Of a stretch of 64,000 nt of DNA, positions 9,773 through 18,152 are shown in pieces. The stretch is taken from the NCBI GenBank assembly GCA_018817385.1, contig JAHIUA010000093.1, forward strand, positions 1 through 64,000. The letters are read 5' to 3'. Each line of letters begins with the position of its first letter. The first letter of the stretch is position 1. The DNA comes from Pseudomonadota bacterium. Its GTDB lineage: Bacteria; Desulfobacterota; Desulfobulbia; Desulfobulbales; Desulfocapsaceae. The notes below the pieces were generated by a model, which did not search any database, was not told the DNA's origin, and saw nothing but the letters and a program-made list of their open reading frames with translations. The position numbers and the translations under genes are program-made.

Positions 9773-9800
9773 ATTATAATAGACCGGCCAGGAATTTCAA
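9773..9800 (-). promoter_or_regulatory. Sigma-70-type promoter for rpmE
   Basis: On the - strand, TTGAAA (9795-9800) and a perfect TATAAT (9773-9778) are separated by 16 bp. It is about 70 bp upstream of the rpmE ATG and correctly oriented. The position and a perfect -10 box support it. Confidence 0.75.
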
Positions 9801-9865
9801 CAAAAATTAGAGAAAAGAACCGACCTTTCAGGAATTTCGCGCCCCAAGGATAAAAAAAGGAGTTA

Positions 9866-11116
9866 TCAAGTGTTCATGGAATCCAAGAAATCTTCATTGC
9901 TCTTCTGATGCTTCATTTTATCAAGGAGAAATTCCATACCATTTGCAGGATTCATCGAGGAAAGCAACTTACGCAGTATCCAGACGCGATTGAGAACCTC
10001 GGGTTTGAGAAGCAGATCTTCCTTGCGAGTGCCAGAACGTTTGACATCGACGGCCGGATAAATACGTCTATCTGACATTTTTCGATCAAGAACAATCTCC
10101 ATATTTCCAGTGCCTTTAAACTCCTCGAAGATAACCTCATCCATGCGACTGCCAGTTTCTACCAGGGCTGAGGCCAAAATGGTCAGACTGCCCCCCTCCT
10201 CTATATTTCTTGCTGCCCCAAAAAATCGTTTGGGCCGAAACAGTGCATTGGCCTCAACACCACCAGAGAGAATTTTGCCGCTGGAAGGAGTGACGGTGTT
10301 GTAGGCTCGAGCCAGGCGGGTGATGCTATCTAAAAGAATAACTACATCTCTCTTGTGTTCCACCAATCGTTTTGCCTTCTCTATGACCATCTCGGCCACT
10401 TGAATATGACGCTGAGGAGGTTCATCAAAGGTAGAACTGACCACCTCGGCTGCCTTAACGGTACGCTGCATTTCCGTCACTTCTTCCGGCCGCTCATCGA
10501 TGAGGAGGACAATAAGGTAGACCTCTTTATGATTACGAACAATGGAATTGGCAATTTTCTGGATAAGAACAGTTTTACCGGTTCGAGGAGGAGCCACAAT
10601 CAAGCCCCGTTGACCTTTCCCAATGGGACACATCATATCAACAATGCGCATGGAATAATTGTCCGGCTGCCACTCAAGATTCAACTTCTCATCGGGATGC
10701 AAGGGGGTGAGATTAGAAAAAACAGTCTTCTTTTTATTCGCTTCTGGAGGATCAAAATTAATAGCCTCTACTTTCAGCAGAGCAAAATAGCGCTCTCCTT
10801 CTTTGGGAGATCTGACCAGCCCTTCCACCGTATCGCCGGTTCTCAGCCCCAGACGACGTATCTGGGAAGGAGAGACATAGATATCATCTGGACCCGGCAG
10901 ATAGTTATAATCAGGAGCCCTCAAAAAACCAAATCCGTCTGGAAGGATCTCTAGTACACCGTTTCCCCGCATCTTTCCGTCATCATCAGCCTGGGCTTGA
11001 AGGATGGCAAAAATAAGCTCCTGCTTACGCATGGTACTTACGCCTTCTATCTTGAGCTTACGTCCAAGCTTTACGAGTTCGACAATTTTTTTGAGTTTCA
11101 ATTCAGCCAGATTCAT
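9866..11116 (-). CDS. rho: Transcription termination factor Rho
   Basis: Hexameric RNA-dependent ATPase that terminates transcription. The 416 residues show the N-terminal helical domain (1-45), a cold-shock-like primary RNA-binding domain with [14 protein letters not shown] at 53-66, Walker A APPRTGKT at 175-182 and Walker [10 protein letters not shown] at 260-268. The length is standard, with none of the long acidic insertions seen in some phyla. AAAGGAG precedes ATG 11116 with about 10 nt spacing. A near-consensus promoter lies some 400 nt upstream, leaving a long leader, which suggests autoregulation as in other bacteria. Confidence 0.97.
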   Translation of the reverse strand: MNLAELKLKKIVELVKLGRKLKIEGVSTMRKQELIFAILQAQADDDGKMRGNGVLEILPDGFGFLRAPDYNYLPGPDDIYVSPSQIRRLGLRTGDTVEGLVRSPKEGERYFALLKVEAINFDPPEANKKKTVFSNLTPLHPDEKLNLEWQPDNYSMRIVDMMCPIGKGQRGLIVAPPRTGKTVLIQKIANSIVRNHKEVYLIVLLIDERPEEVTEMQRTVKAAEVVSSTFDEPPQRHIQVAEMVIEKAKRLVEHKRDVVILLDSITRLARAYNTVTPSSGKILSGGVEANALFRPKRFFGAARNIEEGGSLTILASALVETGSRMDEVIFEEFKGTGNMEIVLDRKMSDRRIYPAVDVKRSGTRKEDLLLKPEVLNRVWILRKLLSSMNPANGMEFLLDKMKHQKSNEDFLDSMNT

Positions 11117-11522
11117 TAATTCTGTTCTCCTTTAAAAGGCTGTTGGCAGGGTAGCAGTTATTACGTAGAATATTCTGTAGCTCTTTGTCAGGAATAACAA
11201 AGAATTTTTTTTGAGGTATTATGGTCTAGAATCGGAACACTTTCTGTCAGCTATTGCTGATATTCCTTTTAAAAACTACATCGATCAAGCAACAAAAGAG
11301 GAACGACAAGTCCCTGAAGATAATTTTATTAACAGTGTATTGATGAAAGATAGGAAATGAATGAAATGATTAAAGGGTGGAAACAAATCCGAAAAGGACT
11401 TTGAATTTCTTCATTAGCTTGTCAATCCAGCTCACTGCAGAACTGAGTAGTTATTCCTATAGGTATGTTGTATTCTTTGCTTGATCACGGTTAGGAAGGA
11501 ATAGCATTTTTGACTGGTTCTT
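11117..11522 (-). promoter_or_regulatory. Long 5' leader of rho, with C-rich stretch and possible leader peptide
   Basis: A transcript from the promoter at 11523-11551 would have about 400 nt before the rho ATG. In rho sense, the part corresponding to 11341-11400 has about 16 C and only 4 G in 60 nt, the C-over-G bias typical of Rho loading sites. A 16-codon open frame starts at ATG 11507, about 9 nt after the predicted transcription start, and ends at 11457. A hairpin at 11182-11203 precedes the ribosome-binding site. Autoregulation is an inference from these features and from known rho leaders. Confidence 0.45.
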
Positions 11523-11551
11523 ATCTTACGAATTCACCTAAAACCTGTCAA
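11523..11551 (-). promoter_or_regulatory. Sigma-70-type promoter upstream of rho
   Basis: On the - strand, TTGACA (11546-11551) and TAAGAT (11523-11528) are separated by exactly 17 bp. It sits downstream of coaE and reads towards rho. Confidence 0.7.
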
Positions 11552-11657
11552 GCATTTTCCATCATCTTCCCCCAGCCACTTGGAAAAGATACCTTTTTCT
11601 CAAATGGAGCGTCTCGGAGTCTGAATTTACCTGATTTCAAAGGAACATCCTCATTTT

Positions 11658-12281
11658 TCATATTCTTCTGGCTGGACCAGAAAAAAGGCTGCCTTCCCGA
11701 ATCACCTGAGAAAGTTGATTCAGTTGCAGCAACGTCTCAGCGAAGGAGAAAGAATTGTCAATCACCGAGCCGGCAAGCCTGATTTTTTCCTGCAAGGGCA
11801 TTTGAGTAGCAAGGGCCTGCCTGGCATCTTCTTCAGAAACAAGATCACGCAGCACGACCCTTCTGATACAGGTCTCTTCGCCAGCAAAGACAAGAACTGT
11901 CCAGTCAAAATCACGTTGCCAGCCCTTTTCAAAGAGCAGCGGCACCTCAGCCAGGAGAATGCGCTGCTGTTGCTTCGCCTCTCTGGCAGCCTCCACCAAT
12001 GCCTCTCTGACCAAGGGGTGCAGGGTTGCATCCATTTGCTTGCGAAGTTCACAGTTGGAGAAAAGAGCTTTACGTAATTGTGGCCTGTCAATCTGACCAT
12101 CACTGAAAAAGAATTCATCTCCTAAAAAGGTGTGCACCCCTTTCCATCCTTTACCATTGACAACAAGCAGATCACGGCAAATCGCATCGGCGCTGACTGT
12201 TGAGGCAGAAAGCAAGGCGGCAAGCGCTGCACAAACACGACTTTTGCCAGAACCAATCCCCCCTGTGATGCCGATATTCAT
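11658..12281 (-). CDS. coaE: Dephospho-CoA kinase
   Basis: Phosphorylates the ribose 3'-OH of dephospho-CoA, the last step of coenzyme A synthesis. From ATG 12281 the protein has 207 residues and begins with the P-loop GGIGSGKS at residues 7-14; an in-frame extension to 12350 would put a basic, non-homologous stretch in front of the P-loop. The start overlaps the stop of the pseudouridine synthase gene by four bases (ATGA), so the two are translationally coupled. Adenylate-kinase-like fold with a lid region around residues 95-150. Another CoA gene, coaBC, is at 25044-26261. Confidence 0.93.
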   Translation of the reverse strand: MNIGITGGIGSGKSRVCAALAALLSASTVSADAICRDLLVVNGKGWKGVHTFLGDEFFFSDGQIDRPQLRKALFSNCELRKQMDATLHPLVREALVEAAREAKQQQRILLAEVPLLFEKGWQRDFDWTVLVFAGEETCIRRVVLRDLVSEEDARQALATQMPLQEKIRLAGSVIDNSFSFAETLLQLNQLSQVIREGSLFSGPARRI

Positions 12282-13261
12282 TGCTCTGAACCGACCTCTG
12301 CGCCACCTTGATGGCGAAGTATCTCTAAAATTTCCTGGAAGTCTGGCCAAAGAGGGGCAGAAAAGGCAAGCCGATTCCCTGTAATCGGATGAAGCATTGC
12401 AAGTTTATGGGCATGCAGCATCTGCCTGGGAAATTTTTGTTCACGACCGCCCCTGCCATAGACCAGATCACCAGCCACGGAATGACCAAGGGATGCCATA
12501 TGAACACGTATTTGATGGGTTCGACCCGTTTCAATCTGAACTTGAACCAGACTATACCCCGCTGCGTACTCTTCCAGAACCTGCCAACTACTTGCGGCAT
12601 GGCGCCCCTTTTTCTCACAGATCGCCATTTTCTGGCGATGCACAGGATGCCTGCCGACAGGAGCAACGACACGCCCTTTTTTTCTTTCGAAAGTGCCGAC
12701 CACCAGAGCCAGGTATTCTTTTTCCACCTTCCTGGCCTTAAAGGCCTCAATGAGAAGGCGATGACACGACCCTGTTTTTGCCACCACCATGATTCCAGAG
12801 GTATCTTTATCCAGACGATGGACAATACCAGGCCGCATCTCATCACCAATATCGCCAATGTCACGACAGTAATGAAGCAAACCATTTACCAGAGTACCAG
12901 ACGGATTACCACTTCCCGGATGCACAACCACCCCTGGTGGCTTAGAAATAAGGAGAAGTGACTCATCCTCAAAAAGGATCTCAAAAGGAACTTCCTGAGC
13001 GATCAATTCAGGGGGGGGCGGTTGGAAGAGGGTACCGCTTATCGTCTCTCCCTGTTTTAGCCGATAACTACTCTTCTTCTTTTCTCCATCAACAAGGAGA
13101 AGCCCCTGTCGTATGGATTGAACAAGAAGAGCGCGTGACGTTTCAGGTACTTTCAGCACCAGAAAATGATCAAATCTGCTCCCGCTGTATTCAAAAGATA
13201 CCTGCAGGTCGATCATGTCAGACGACATATCAACAGAAATAGATGCTGAAGGGAAAGTCAT
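12278..13261 (-). CDS. rluD: RluA/RluD-family rRNA pseudouridine synthase
   Basis: Converts uridines to pseudouridine, most likely in 23S rRNA helix 69 if it is a true RluD. The 327 residues have an N-terminal S4-like RNA-binding region (about 20-80) and a catalytic domain with HRLDKDTSG, in which D151 is the expected catalytic aspartate. A run of prolines at 81-84 is encoded by eight consecutive C on the coding strand. The start at 13261 adds a short N-terminal extension; in-frame ATGs a few codons later are also possible. It overlaps coaE by 4 bp. Family certain; RluD rather than a sister paralogue is likely. Confidence 0.85.
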   Translation of the reverse strand: MTFPSASISVDMSSDMIDLQVSFEYSGSRFDHFLVLKVPETSRALLVQSIRQGLLLVDGEKKKSSYRLKQGETISGTLFQPPPPELIAQEVPFEILFEDESLLLISKPPGVVVHPGSGNPSGTLVNGLLHYCRDIGDIGDEMRPGIVHRLDKDTSGIMVVAKTGSCHRLLIEAFKARKVEKEYLALVVGTFERKKGRVVAPVGRHPVHRQKMAICEKKGRHAASSWQVLEEYAAGYSLVQVQIETGRTHQIRVHMASLGHSVAGDLVYGRGGREQKFPRQMLHAHKLAMLHPITGNRLAFSAPLWPDFQEILEILRHQGGAEVGSEQ

Positions 13262-13327
13262 GACATAATGCCATGGTCTAGTAATGGCGAAAGGTGGTTA
13301 TGTAAACGTATGCGGGGAAGGAATAAC

Positions 13328-13807
13328 TTAGTTGAACATTTCATCTATTAAGGCTGTAGTATTAGCCTCATCAACCTTTCTGGCAAGTGAAATCTCTTTG
13401 ACGAGAAGGCTTTTGGCTGTATCCATCATCTTGCGCTCGCCATAAGAGAGGTCTTTATCAACACTGAGCAGAAACAGGTCACGAAGTACAGCCGCAACTT
13501 CATGAATAGAGCCAGTCTTGATCTTTTCCATATACTCTCTATAGCGTCGATTCCAGGTCTGGGTACCGATCTCAGAATCACGGTCTCGTAAAATATCGAG
13601 AACAGTCTCTACTTCTTTTTTACTAATGATAGCTCGAAGACCCACATTGTCGCTGCTCGCTGTGGGAATCATTATTTTCATGTCATTGTCCAAAATTTTC
13701 ATGACATAAAAAGACTGATCCATTCCTGCAACGGTCTGGCTTTCGATTGATTCTATAACGCCTACTCCATGGGCCGGATACACGGCCATATCACCCTCTG
13801 TAAACAC
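13328..13807 (-). CDS. carD: CarD/CdnL-family RNA polymerase-binding regulator
   Basis: Global transcription factor that binds the RNA polymerase beta subunit and stabilises open complexes, notably at rRNA promoters in actinobacteria and myxobacteria. The 159 residues start with the Tudor-like RNA-polymerase interaction domain (GDMAVYPAHGVGVIESIE at about 5-22) and continue into a helical C-terminal domain with RYREYMEKI. The start codon is GTG 13807, spaced well from AGGAGG. It is transcribed towards rluD, 66 bp away, after a 300-bp spacer from pth. Family assignment is strong. Confidence 0.9.
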   Translation of the reverse strand: MFTEGDMAVYPAHGVGVIESIESQTVAGMDQSFYVMKILDNDMKIMIPTASSDNVGLRAIISKKEVETVLDILRDRDSEIGTQTWNRRYREYMEKIKTGSIHEVAAVLRDLFLLSVDKDLSYGERKMMDTAKSLLVKEISLARKVDEANTTALIDEMFN

Positions 13808-14107
13808 AGTATCCTCCTGGAAAAACAGATATCCGGATTCGGGTATATACCCTCATGAGGACATTAGAACCACAATAACAAATATCGGGGCTATAAAAAA
13901 TCATCTAAACTCTTCAGGCAGATAAGATTTCCTAGTAACTTGCTATAGACATTGGAGCATTTACTTGATACAACATTCCCTAATAGCAAATCAGCTCAAC
14001 GTAATAAAATGAGTGGAGTCTTTAAAATCACCACCAAAGAAACATTATACCATACTTTTTCCAATCACGCCTTTAAAAAACATCTGAGGGAGATATCAGG
14101 CGCCTTC
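13808..14107. other. Spacer between pth and carD
   Basis: Non-coding and AT-rich. It carries the carD ribosome-binding site at its left end and presumably a carD promoter on the - strand. A short + strand open frame here has no family features. No terminator hairpin was recognised after pth. Confidence 0.3.
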
Positions 14108-14701
14108 TCACTTGACCACATTAAGAACATTCATAGCCTGCTGACCACCTGATTTGACAAATATCTCTATTCCTTCAAGGACGATAGCCACCCGCTTCTC
14201 AAGCAACGCTTTTTCATCCTGGGAAAATGGGGTCAGAACATATTTTTCCACCGGTATTTCTGCATGGACGTTGTTTTGCCCAGGTTTGCCTATGCCGTAT
14301 TTCAACCTGTAAAACTCCTTACTTCCAAGACACTGAATAAGGGAACGAATACCGTTGTGACCACCCGCCCCCCCACCACTGACCAGTTTGAGACGCCCTG
14401 GGTGCATATCGAGGTCATCATGAATAACAAGGAGATGATCGACAGGGACCTTAAAAAAATCAGTAAAACGGGCCACGGTTCTCCCGGAAAGATTCATAAA
14501 GGTCTGAGGTTTTACCAGAAAAACACGAGCGCCCCAAAATGATGCCCGACAGAACAATCCATCCCATTTTCCGGAATCCAGCCTTACCCCCTGCCGACGA
14601 GCAAGTTCATCAACAAGAAGAAATCCTACGTTATGCCTGGTCTCCTCATAGTTGGGACCGGGATTTCCCAACCCGGCTATAAGAAAAGTCTCTTCAACCA
14701 C
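14108..14701 (-). CDS. pth: Peptidyl-tRNA hydrolase
   Basis: Recycles tRNA by cleaving peptidyl-tRNAs released from stalled ribosomes. The 197-residue protein shows GLGNPGPNYEETRHNVGF with catalytic H23, and the second signature HDDLDMHPGRLKL in the middle. The start is GTG 14701, six to seven bases after GGAGGGG (14707-14713). That ribosome-binding site directly abuts the U-tract of the rplY terminator, so pth is expressed by read-through or from a promoter inside rplY. The rplY-pth pairing is widespread in bacteria. Confidence 0.95.
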   Translation of the reverse strand: MVEETFLIAGLGNPGPNYEETRHNVGFLLVDELARRQGVRLDSGKWDGLFCRASFWGARVFLVKPQTFMNLSGRTVARFTDFFKVPVDHLLVIHDDLDMHPGRLKLVSGGGAGGHNGIRSLIQCLGSKEFYRLKYGIGKPGQNNVHAEIPVEKYVLTPFSQDEKALLEKRVAIVLEGIEIFVKSGGQQAMNVLNVVK

Positions 14702-14718
14702 TTCTTCCCCTCCAAAAC

Positions 14719-14753
14719 AAAAAAGTCCGGAAGGGGCAAAACCCTTCCGGACT
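14719..14753 (-). terminator. Rho-independent terminator between rplY and pth
   Basis: A perfect 12-bp GC-rich stem (AGTCCGGAAGGG 14724-14735 with its complement at 14742-14753) has a 6-nt loop. On the - strand it is followed by TTTTTTGTTTT. The pth ribosome-binding site begins immediately after the tail. Confidence 0.9.
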
Positions 14754-14777
14754 CAAAAACAAAAATCCTTTCCGATA

Positions 14778-15335
14778 TCAAACGGCGGGAGTGATGACCT
14801 CAGCGCAGAGGCGGGAACTATCTCCAACCATGGTTACCTCAGCTGGCAAATCCAAATCAGAGAACAAAAGCGACTGACCGATACCAAGTCCAGAGATATC
14901 AGCCTTTATCACATCAGGTATAGCAAGGGGAGTTCCGTCAAGTTCTATTGCAGCCTTATGGATCACCAACTCGCCGCCAAATTCAAGTCCCTTTGCCTTG
15001 CCAGTCAACTGCACAGGGACAGTAAAGCGTCTGGTTTCAGCCATATCAATTTCATAAAAATCGGCATGAATCAAAGTGTCGTGTACAGGATCAGTCTGGA
15101 TTTCCTTCACAAGTACGTGATGAGTCTCTCCATTAATGGAAAGACTCACCACCGCATTCTTGCGACTGATCTTAAACAGAGTCTTCAAAAAAGGAGCGGT
15201 CTCAAGTTGTAATGAATAAACTTCCTTATTATTGCCGTATAATACCGCTGGTGTGCTCCCGCTCACACGCAGACGACGCATGGCACCTTTGCCAAAACTT
15301 TCTCTTTTTGAAGCAGACATGTCTACTTGAAGCAT
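14778..15335 (-). CDS. rplY: 50S ribosomal protein L25 / Ctc family (long form)
   Basis: Binds 5S rRNA in the large ribosomal subunit. At 185 residues this is the two-domain TL5/CTC form: an N-terminal L25 domain (about 5-92, with GNNKEVYSLQLE) followed by the beta-rich C-terminal domain, ending in LCAEVITPAV. AAGGAGG precedes ATG 15335. It lies between prs and pth, the usual proteobacterial order, and is followed by a strong terminator at 14719-14753. Confidence 0.93.
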   Translation of the reverse strand: MLQVDMSASKRESFGKGAMRRLRVSGSTPAVLYGNNKEVYSLQLETAPFLKTLFKISRKNAVVSLSINGETHHVLVKEIQTDPVHDTLIHADFYEIDMAETRRFTVPVQLTGKAKGLEFGGELVIHKAAIELDGTPLAIPDVIKADISGLGIGQSLLFSDLDLPAEVTMVGDSSRLCAEVITPAV

Positions 15336-15441
15336 ACGTTCCTCCTTACCCTGACTCTATAGTCTCAAAAGCGATTGAGGCCAGGCTATTTCTCAGTATT
15401 TTATAAACTCAAACGAGTTCTTTCTCTTTTAAATACACCAT

Positions 15442-16380
15442 TCACACAAACAGTGAACTGATGGACCCTTCATTATGAATACAGTCTATGGCCTGAGCCA
15501 ACAGTTGGGACACGGACAGCACTTTAATTTTGTCACACATCAAGGCATCGCCCCGCAAAGGGATAGAATTAGTGACTACCAATGTTTTAATCTTCGATTT
15601 TGCCAACCGTTCAACAGCCGGACCGGAGAGTACCGGATGGGAACAACAGGCATGCACTTCGTTAGCTCCATGTTTAATCAGGGTCTCAGCCCCATTACAC
15701 AAAGTACCGGCAGTATCAACCATATCATCGAGAAGAATAGCAGTCTTTCCTTTGACATCGCCGATAACGTGCATGGCCTCACATTCATTAGGCCGATCTC
15801 GACGCTTATCAATGATGGCTAACCCAGCATCAAGCCGTTTTGCAAAGGCACGAGTTCTTTCCACACCACCGGCATCAGGAGAAACCATAACCACATTAGA
15901 AAATTTATCTTTTATATAATCAAGAATGACCGGAGCAGCATAGAGATGATCCACAGGTATATTAAAAAACCCCTGAATCTGACCAGCATGAAGATCCATA
16001 CTGAGCACCCTTCTCACGCCGACAGCCATGAACATTTCAGCAACAACTTTAGCAGAAATCGGGACCCGTGGAGCAACCTTCCTGTCCTGCCGAGCATAGC
16101 CGTAATAAGGAACAACAGCAGTAATCCTTCTTGCTGAGGCCCGCCTGAGGGCATCAACCATAATGACCAGTTCCATGAGATTGTCATTGACGGGGGTACA
16201 AGTGGGCTGAACAATAAAGACATCTGCGCCACGAACATTTTCCTTTATCTCAACGAAAATTTCTCCATCGCTGAACTGCCTGACATCAGCCTTGGAAAGT
16301 GGAATATGCAGGAAATCAACAATTTCCTGTGCCATTACTGGGTTGGCGTTGCCGGAAAAAATCTTGATAATATTTGCCAT
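15442..16380 (-). CDS. prs: Ribose-phosphate pyrophosphokinase
   Basis: Makes PRPP from ribose 5-phosphate and ATP, feeding purine, pyrimidine, histidine, tryptophan and NAD synthesis. The 312 residues match the class I enzyme. [11 protein letters not shown] carries the ATP-site histidine region, and the PRPP-binding loop lies in [12 protein letters not shown] towards the C-terminus. The protein starts directly at [14 protein letters not shown], as in most orthologues. It lies just downstream of tRNA-Gln and upstream of rplY; a short spacer suggests co-transcription with the tRNA or its own promoter in 16381-16427. Confidence 0.96.
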   Translation of the reverse strand: MANIIKIFSGNANPVMAQEIVDFLHIPLSKADVRQFSDGEIFVEIKENVRGADVFIVQPTCTPVNDNLMELVIMVDALRRASARRITAVVPYYGYARQDRKVAPRVPISAKVVAEMFMAVGVRRVLSMDLHAGQIQGFFNIPVDHLYAAPVILDYIKDKFSNVVMVSPDAGGVERTRAFAKRLDAGLAIIDKRRDRPNECEAMHVIGDVKGKTAILLDDMVDTAGTLCNGAETLIKHGANEVHACCSHPVLSGPAVERLAKSKIKTLVVTNSIPLRGDALMCDKIKVLSVSQLLAQAIDCIHNEGSISSLFV

Positions 16381-16427
16381 AATCTGTTCTTGATAAGATT
16401 TTGATGCGAATTTTCTATATTATTGAT

Positions 16428-16504
16428 TGGCTGGGGCGGGAGGGTTCGAACCTCCGAATGCCGGGATCAAAACCCGGTGCGTTGAGCCACTTCGCCACGC
16501 CCCA
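16428..16504 (-). tRNA. tRNA-Gln (anticodon TTG)
   Basis: Read on the - strand, a 7-bp acceptor stem TGGGGCG/CGCCCCA (16504-16498 with 16438-16432) closes a complete cloverleaf. The anticodon arm CCGGG-TTTTGAT-CCCGG gives anticodon TTG, and the T arm has GGTTCGAACC. The discriminator G (16431) is followed by an encoded CCA (16430-16428). It sits between ispE and prs, a common arrangement in Desulfobacterota. glnS, encoded at 21669-23357, would charge it directly. Confidence 0.96.
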
Positions 16505-16677
16505 ACAAATTGAATTAGTACATTCCTAAACAATTCTTTTTTTTCGCAGTCCAGTAAGCAAGCATACAAGACTTTGAGATATGAAAAAAATTCACTTCAT
16601 GTATCTTATGATATCGATAAAAAAAATTGCTTCCATACCGGAGAGATCGTGCAAAAACGATTATTCCTGGATAAATC

Positions 16678-17571
16678 CTAATTACAAAGGCCCCTGGTTA
16701 TAAAGACCCCTGATCCATATTTCTCTGCCAGCTTATCGGCACAGTGTTGCAAAGCATCTGATACGGCACCACAATCATCTGGAAACACCCCAAAAACAGT
16801 AGGCCCACTCCCAGACATCAAGGCATCGGATGCACCGTTGGCCAACAAAAAACTTTTGATAACTGCAAGCTCAGGATAGCGTTCAATAGTCACCTTTTCC
16901 AGATCATTAAAAAAGGGATAAGGCGAACCGTATGAGTTATCATTTTCACGAAAATCACATAGATTAGAAACTTTATCTGTCCTTGTCAATGTAAAATTTT
17001 CATAAACCCAGGCAGTCGATACAGAAAAGCCCGGATTAACAAGAAGAAGTGAACAACCAGAAAGAGAAAAAATTGGTGTCATTTTATCACCAATCCCAGT
17101 TGCGCGCACAGCATGGTAAGGGACAACAAAAAATGAAACATCCGCACCGAGGGAACGACCAAGCTCCAGCAAGGTATCTTCAGACAATTTGGCCTGCAGG
17201 AGTCGGTTGAGTCCCGTCAGAACGGCCCCGGCATCACTGCTGCCGCCGCCAAGTCCGGCAGCCACCGGAATATGCTTTTCCAAGATAATAGAAACACCAC
17301 AATCTGCAGTTCTCTCCGTTGCCTTTAAAAAGGCCGCCGCAGCCTTCCAAGCCAGATTCGTCTCATCTTGCGGAAGCCCTGAACCCGGACAAGAGAGATA
17401 AATTCCAGGTTTTTTAGAGCACCTAAGGGTGATGATATCGGCAAGTTCTATCTTTTGCATCACCGAATCAAGATCGTGATATCCATCAGGCCGTTTAGCA
17501 AGGATACGCAGAGTAAGATTGACCTTGGCTGGTGCCCTAACAACGAGCTCTGTCCCATCTACTGGAATCAT
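16678..17571 (-). CDS. ispE: 4-diphosphocytidyl-2-C-methyl-D-erythritol kinase
   Basis: ATP-dependent kinase of the MEP pathway to isoprenoid precursors. I choose ATG 17571 (297 residues), which puts the conserved APAKVNLTL near the N-terminus and leaves a 1-nt gap after the upstream DUF1844 stop; the extension to 17637 adds non-homologous sequence overlapping that gene. The GHMP-kinase ATP loop PVAAGLGGGSSDAG is clear, and SGSGPTVFG marks the C-terminal motif. tRNA-Gln and prs follow on the same strand. Isoprenoid output includes undecaprenyl phosphate, on which the glycan locus depends. Confidence 0.93.
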   Translation of the reverse strand: MIPVDGTELVVRAPAKVNLTLRILAKRPDGYHDLDSVMQKIELADIITLRCSKKPGIYLSCPGSGLPQDETNLAWKAAAAFLKATERTADCGVSIILEKHIPVAAGLGGGSSDAGAVLTGLNRLLQAKLSEDTLLELGRSLGADVSFFVVPYHAVRATGIGDKMTPIFSLSGCSLLLVNPGFSVSTAWVYENFTLTRTDKVSNLCDFRENDNSYGSPYPFFNDLEKVTIERYPELAVIKSFLLANGASDALMSGSGPTVFGVFPDDCGAVSDALQHCADKLAEKYGSGVFITRGLCN

Positions 17572-17572
17572 T

Positions 17573-17917
17573 TCAGGAGGATTGTTTTGTAGACTTCTTC
17601 TGTTGAACAACCTGCACAAAACGCATCTTGATATCATAGAGGATATTTTTCAGCAGTTGCGCCTCATCAGAATCCAAGTTTCCCTTGGTCTTTTCCTGGA
17701 GCAGCACCAGGGTATCAATGGCATGGCGAGCCAGAGTGAAATCAACAATTTTTTTCCCACTTACTGGGTCTGCTATTTCTCCCAAATGATAGATAGCGGA
17801 TGTGTTTAAGGACATAATAAAAGCAGTAAATGTAACCTCGGGCATAACACATCTGCCGTGCTGATCAGGAACTTTTCTATCTCCACAGGGACACCCTTGT
17901 TCAAATTCAGTAACCAT
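17573..17917 (-). CDS. DUF1844 family protein
   Basis: A 114-residue soluble protein from ATG 17917, supported by GGAGGT with 9 nt spacing; the longer frame from 17947 lacks this. After a Cys-containing N-terminal part (CPCGDRKVPDQHGRC) comes the family core: FTAFIMSLNTSAIYHLGEI, then FTLARHAIDTLVLLQEKTKGNL and a helix ending in the C-terminal Lys-rich tail. DUF1844 proteins are widespread in Deltaproteobacteria and Acidobacteria and have no established function. It is directly upstream of ispE with a 1-nt gap, so it is translationally coupled. The four cysteines could bind a metal, which is my inference. Confidence 0.85.
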   Translation of the reverse strand: MVTEFEQGCPCGDRKVPDQHGRCVMPEVTFTAFIMSLNTSAIYHLGEIADPVSGKKIVDFTLARHAIDTLVLLQEKTKGNLDSDEAQLLKNILYDIKMRFVQVVQQKKSTKQSS

Positions 17918-17954
17918 ATCGCCCTCACCTCCAACCCAAAAAATCAATAATACG

Positions 17955-17987
17955 AAAACCGGGACAGCAAACAGTTGCCCCGGTTTT
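17955..17987 (-). terminator. Hairpin terminator between serA and the DUF1844 gene
   Basis: AAAACCGGG (17955-17963) pairs with CCCGGTTTT (17979-17987), with an inner GCAA/TTGC helix. The stem is strong. The best U-tract reads on the + strand, but the - strand has TTTTCGTATTATT. It could end serA transcripts and may be bidirectional. Confidence 0.6.
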
Positions 17988-18152
17988 TTTTATGTTACTT
18001 CATTACAGTCAACAAAGTTCCTGTCTCATAGCCCAGAACCGACTAAAGCCATTTCTGACTTATAAGCATCTTTCATCAATAAGCATCTCTTATTGTTCAA
18101 GCTGATCAAACCAGCTTCATTTTTTTCAGAGAGTCGTCGGTAAAGAGAGGGG

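Noticed and set aside
11182-11203. Hairpin followed by eight T on the + strand, as a terminator
   Set aside because: No + strand gene ends here, and the stem is AT-rich; it is more likely just part of the rho leader.
13011-13018. Run of eight G (+ strand) in the rluD-like gene as a phase-variation tract
   Set aside because: It encodes a proline run inside a housekeeping gene; nothing suggests switching.
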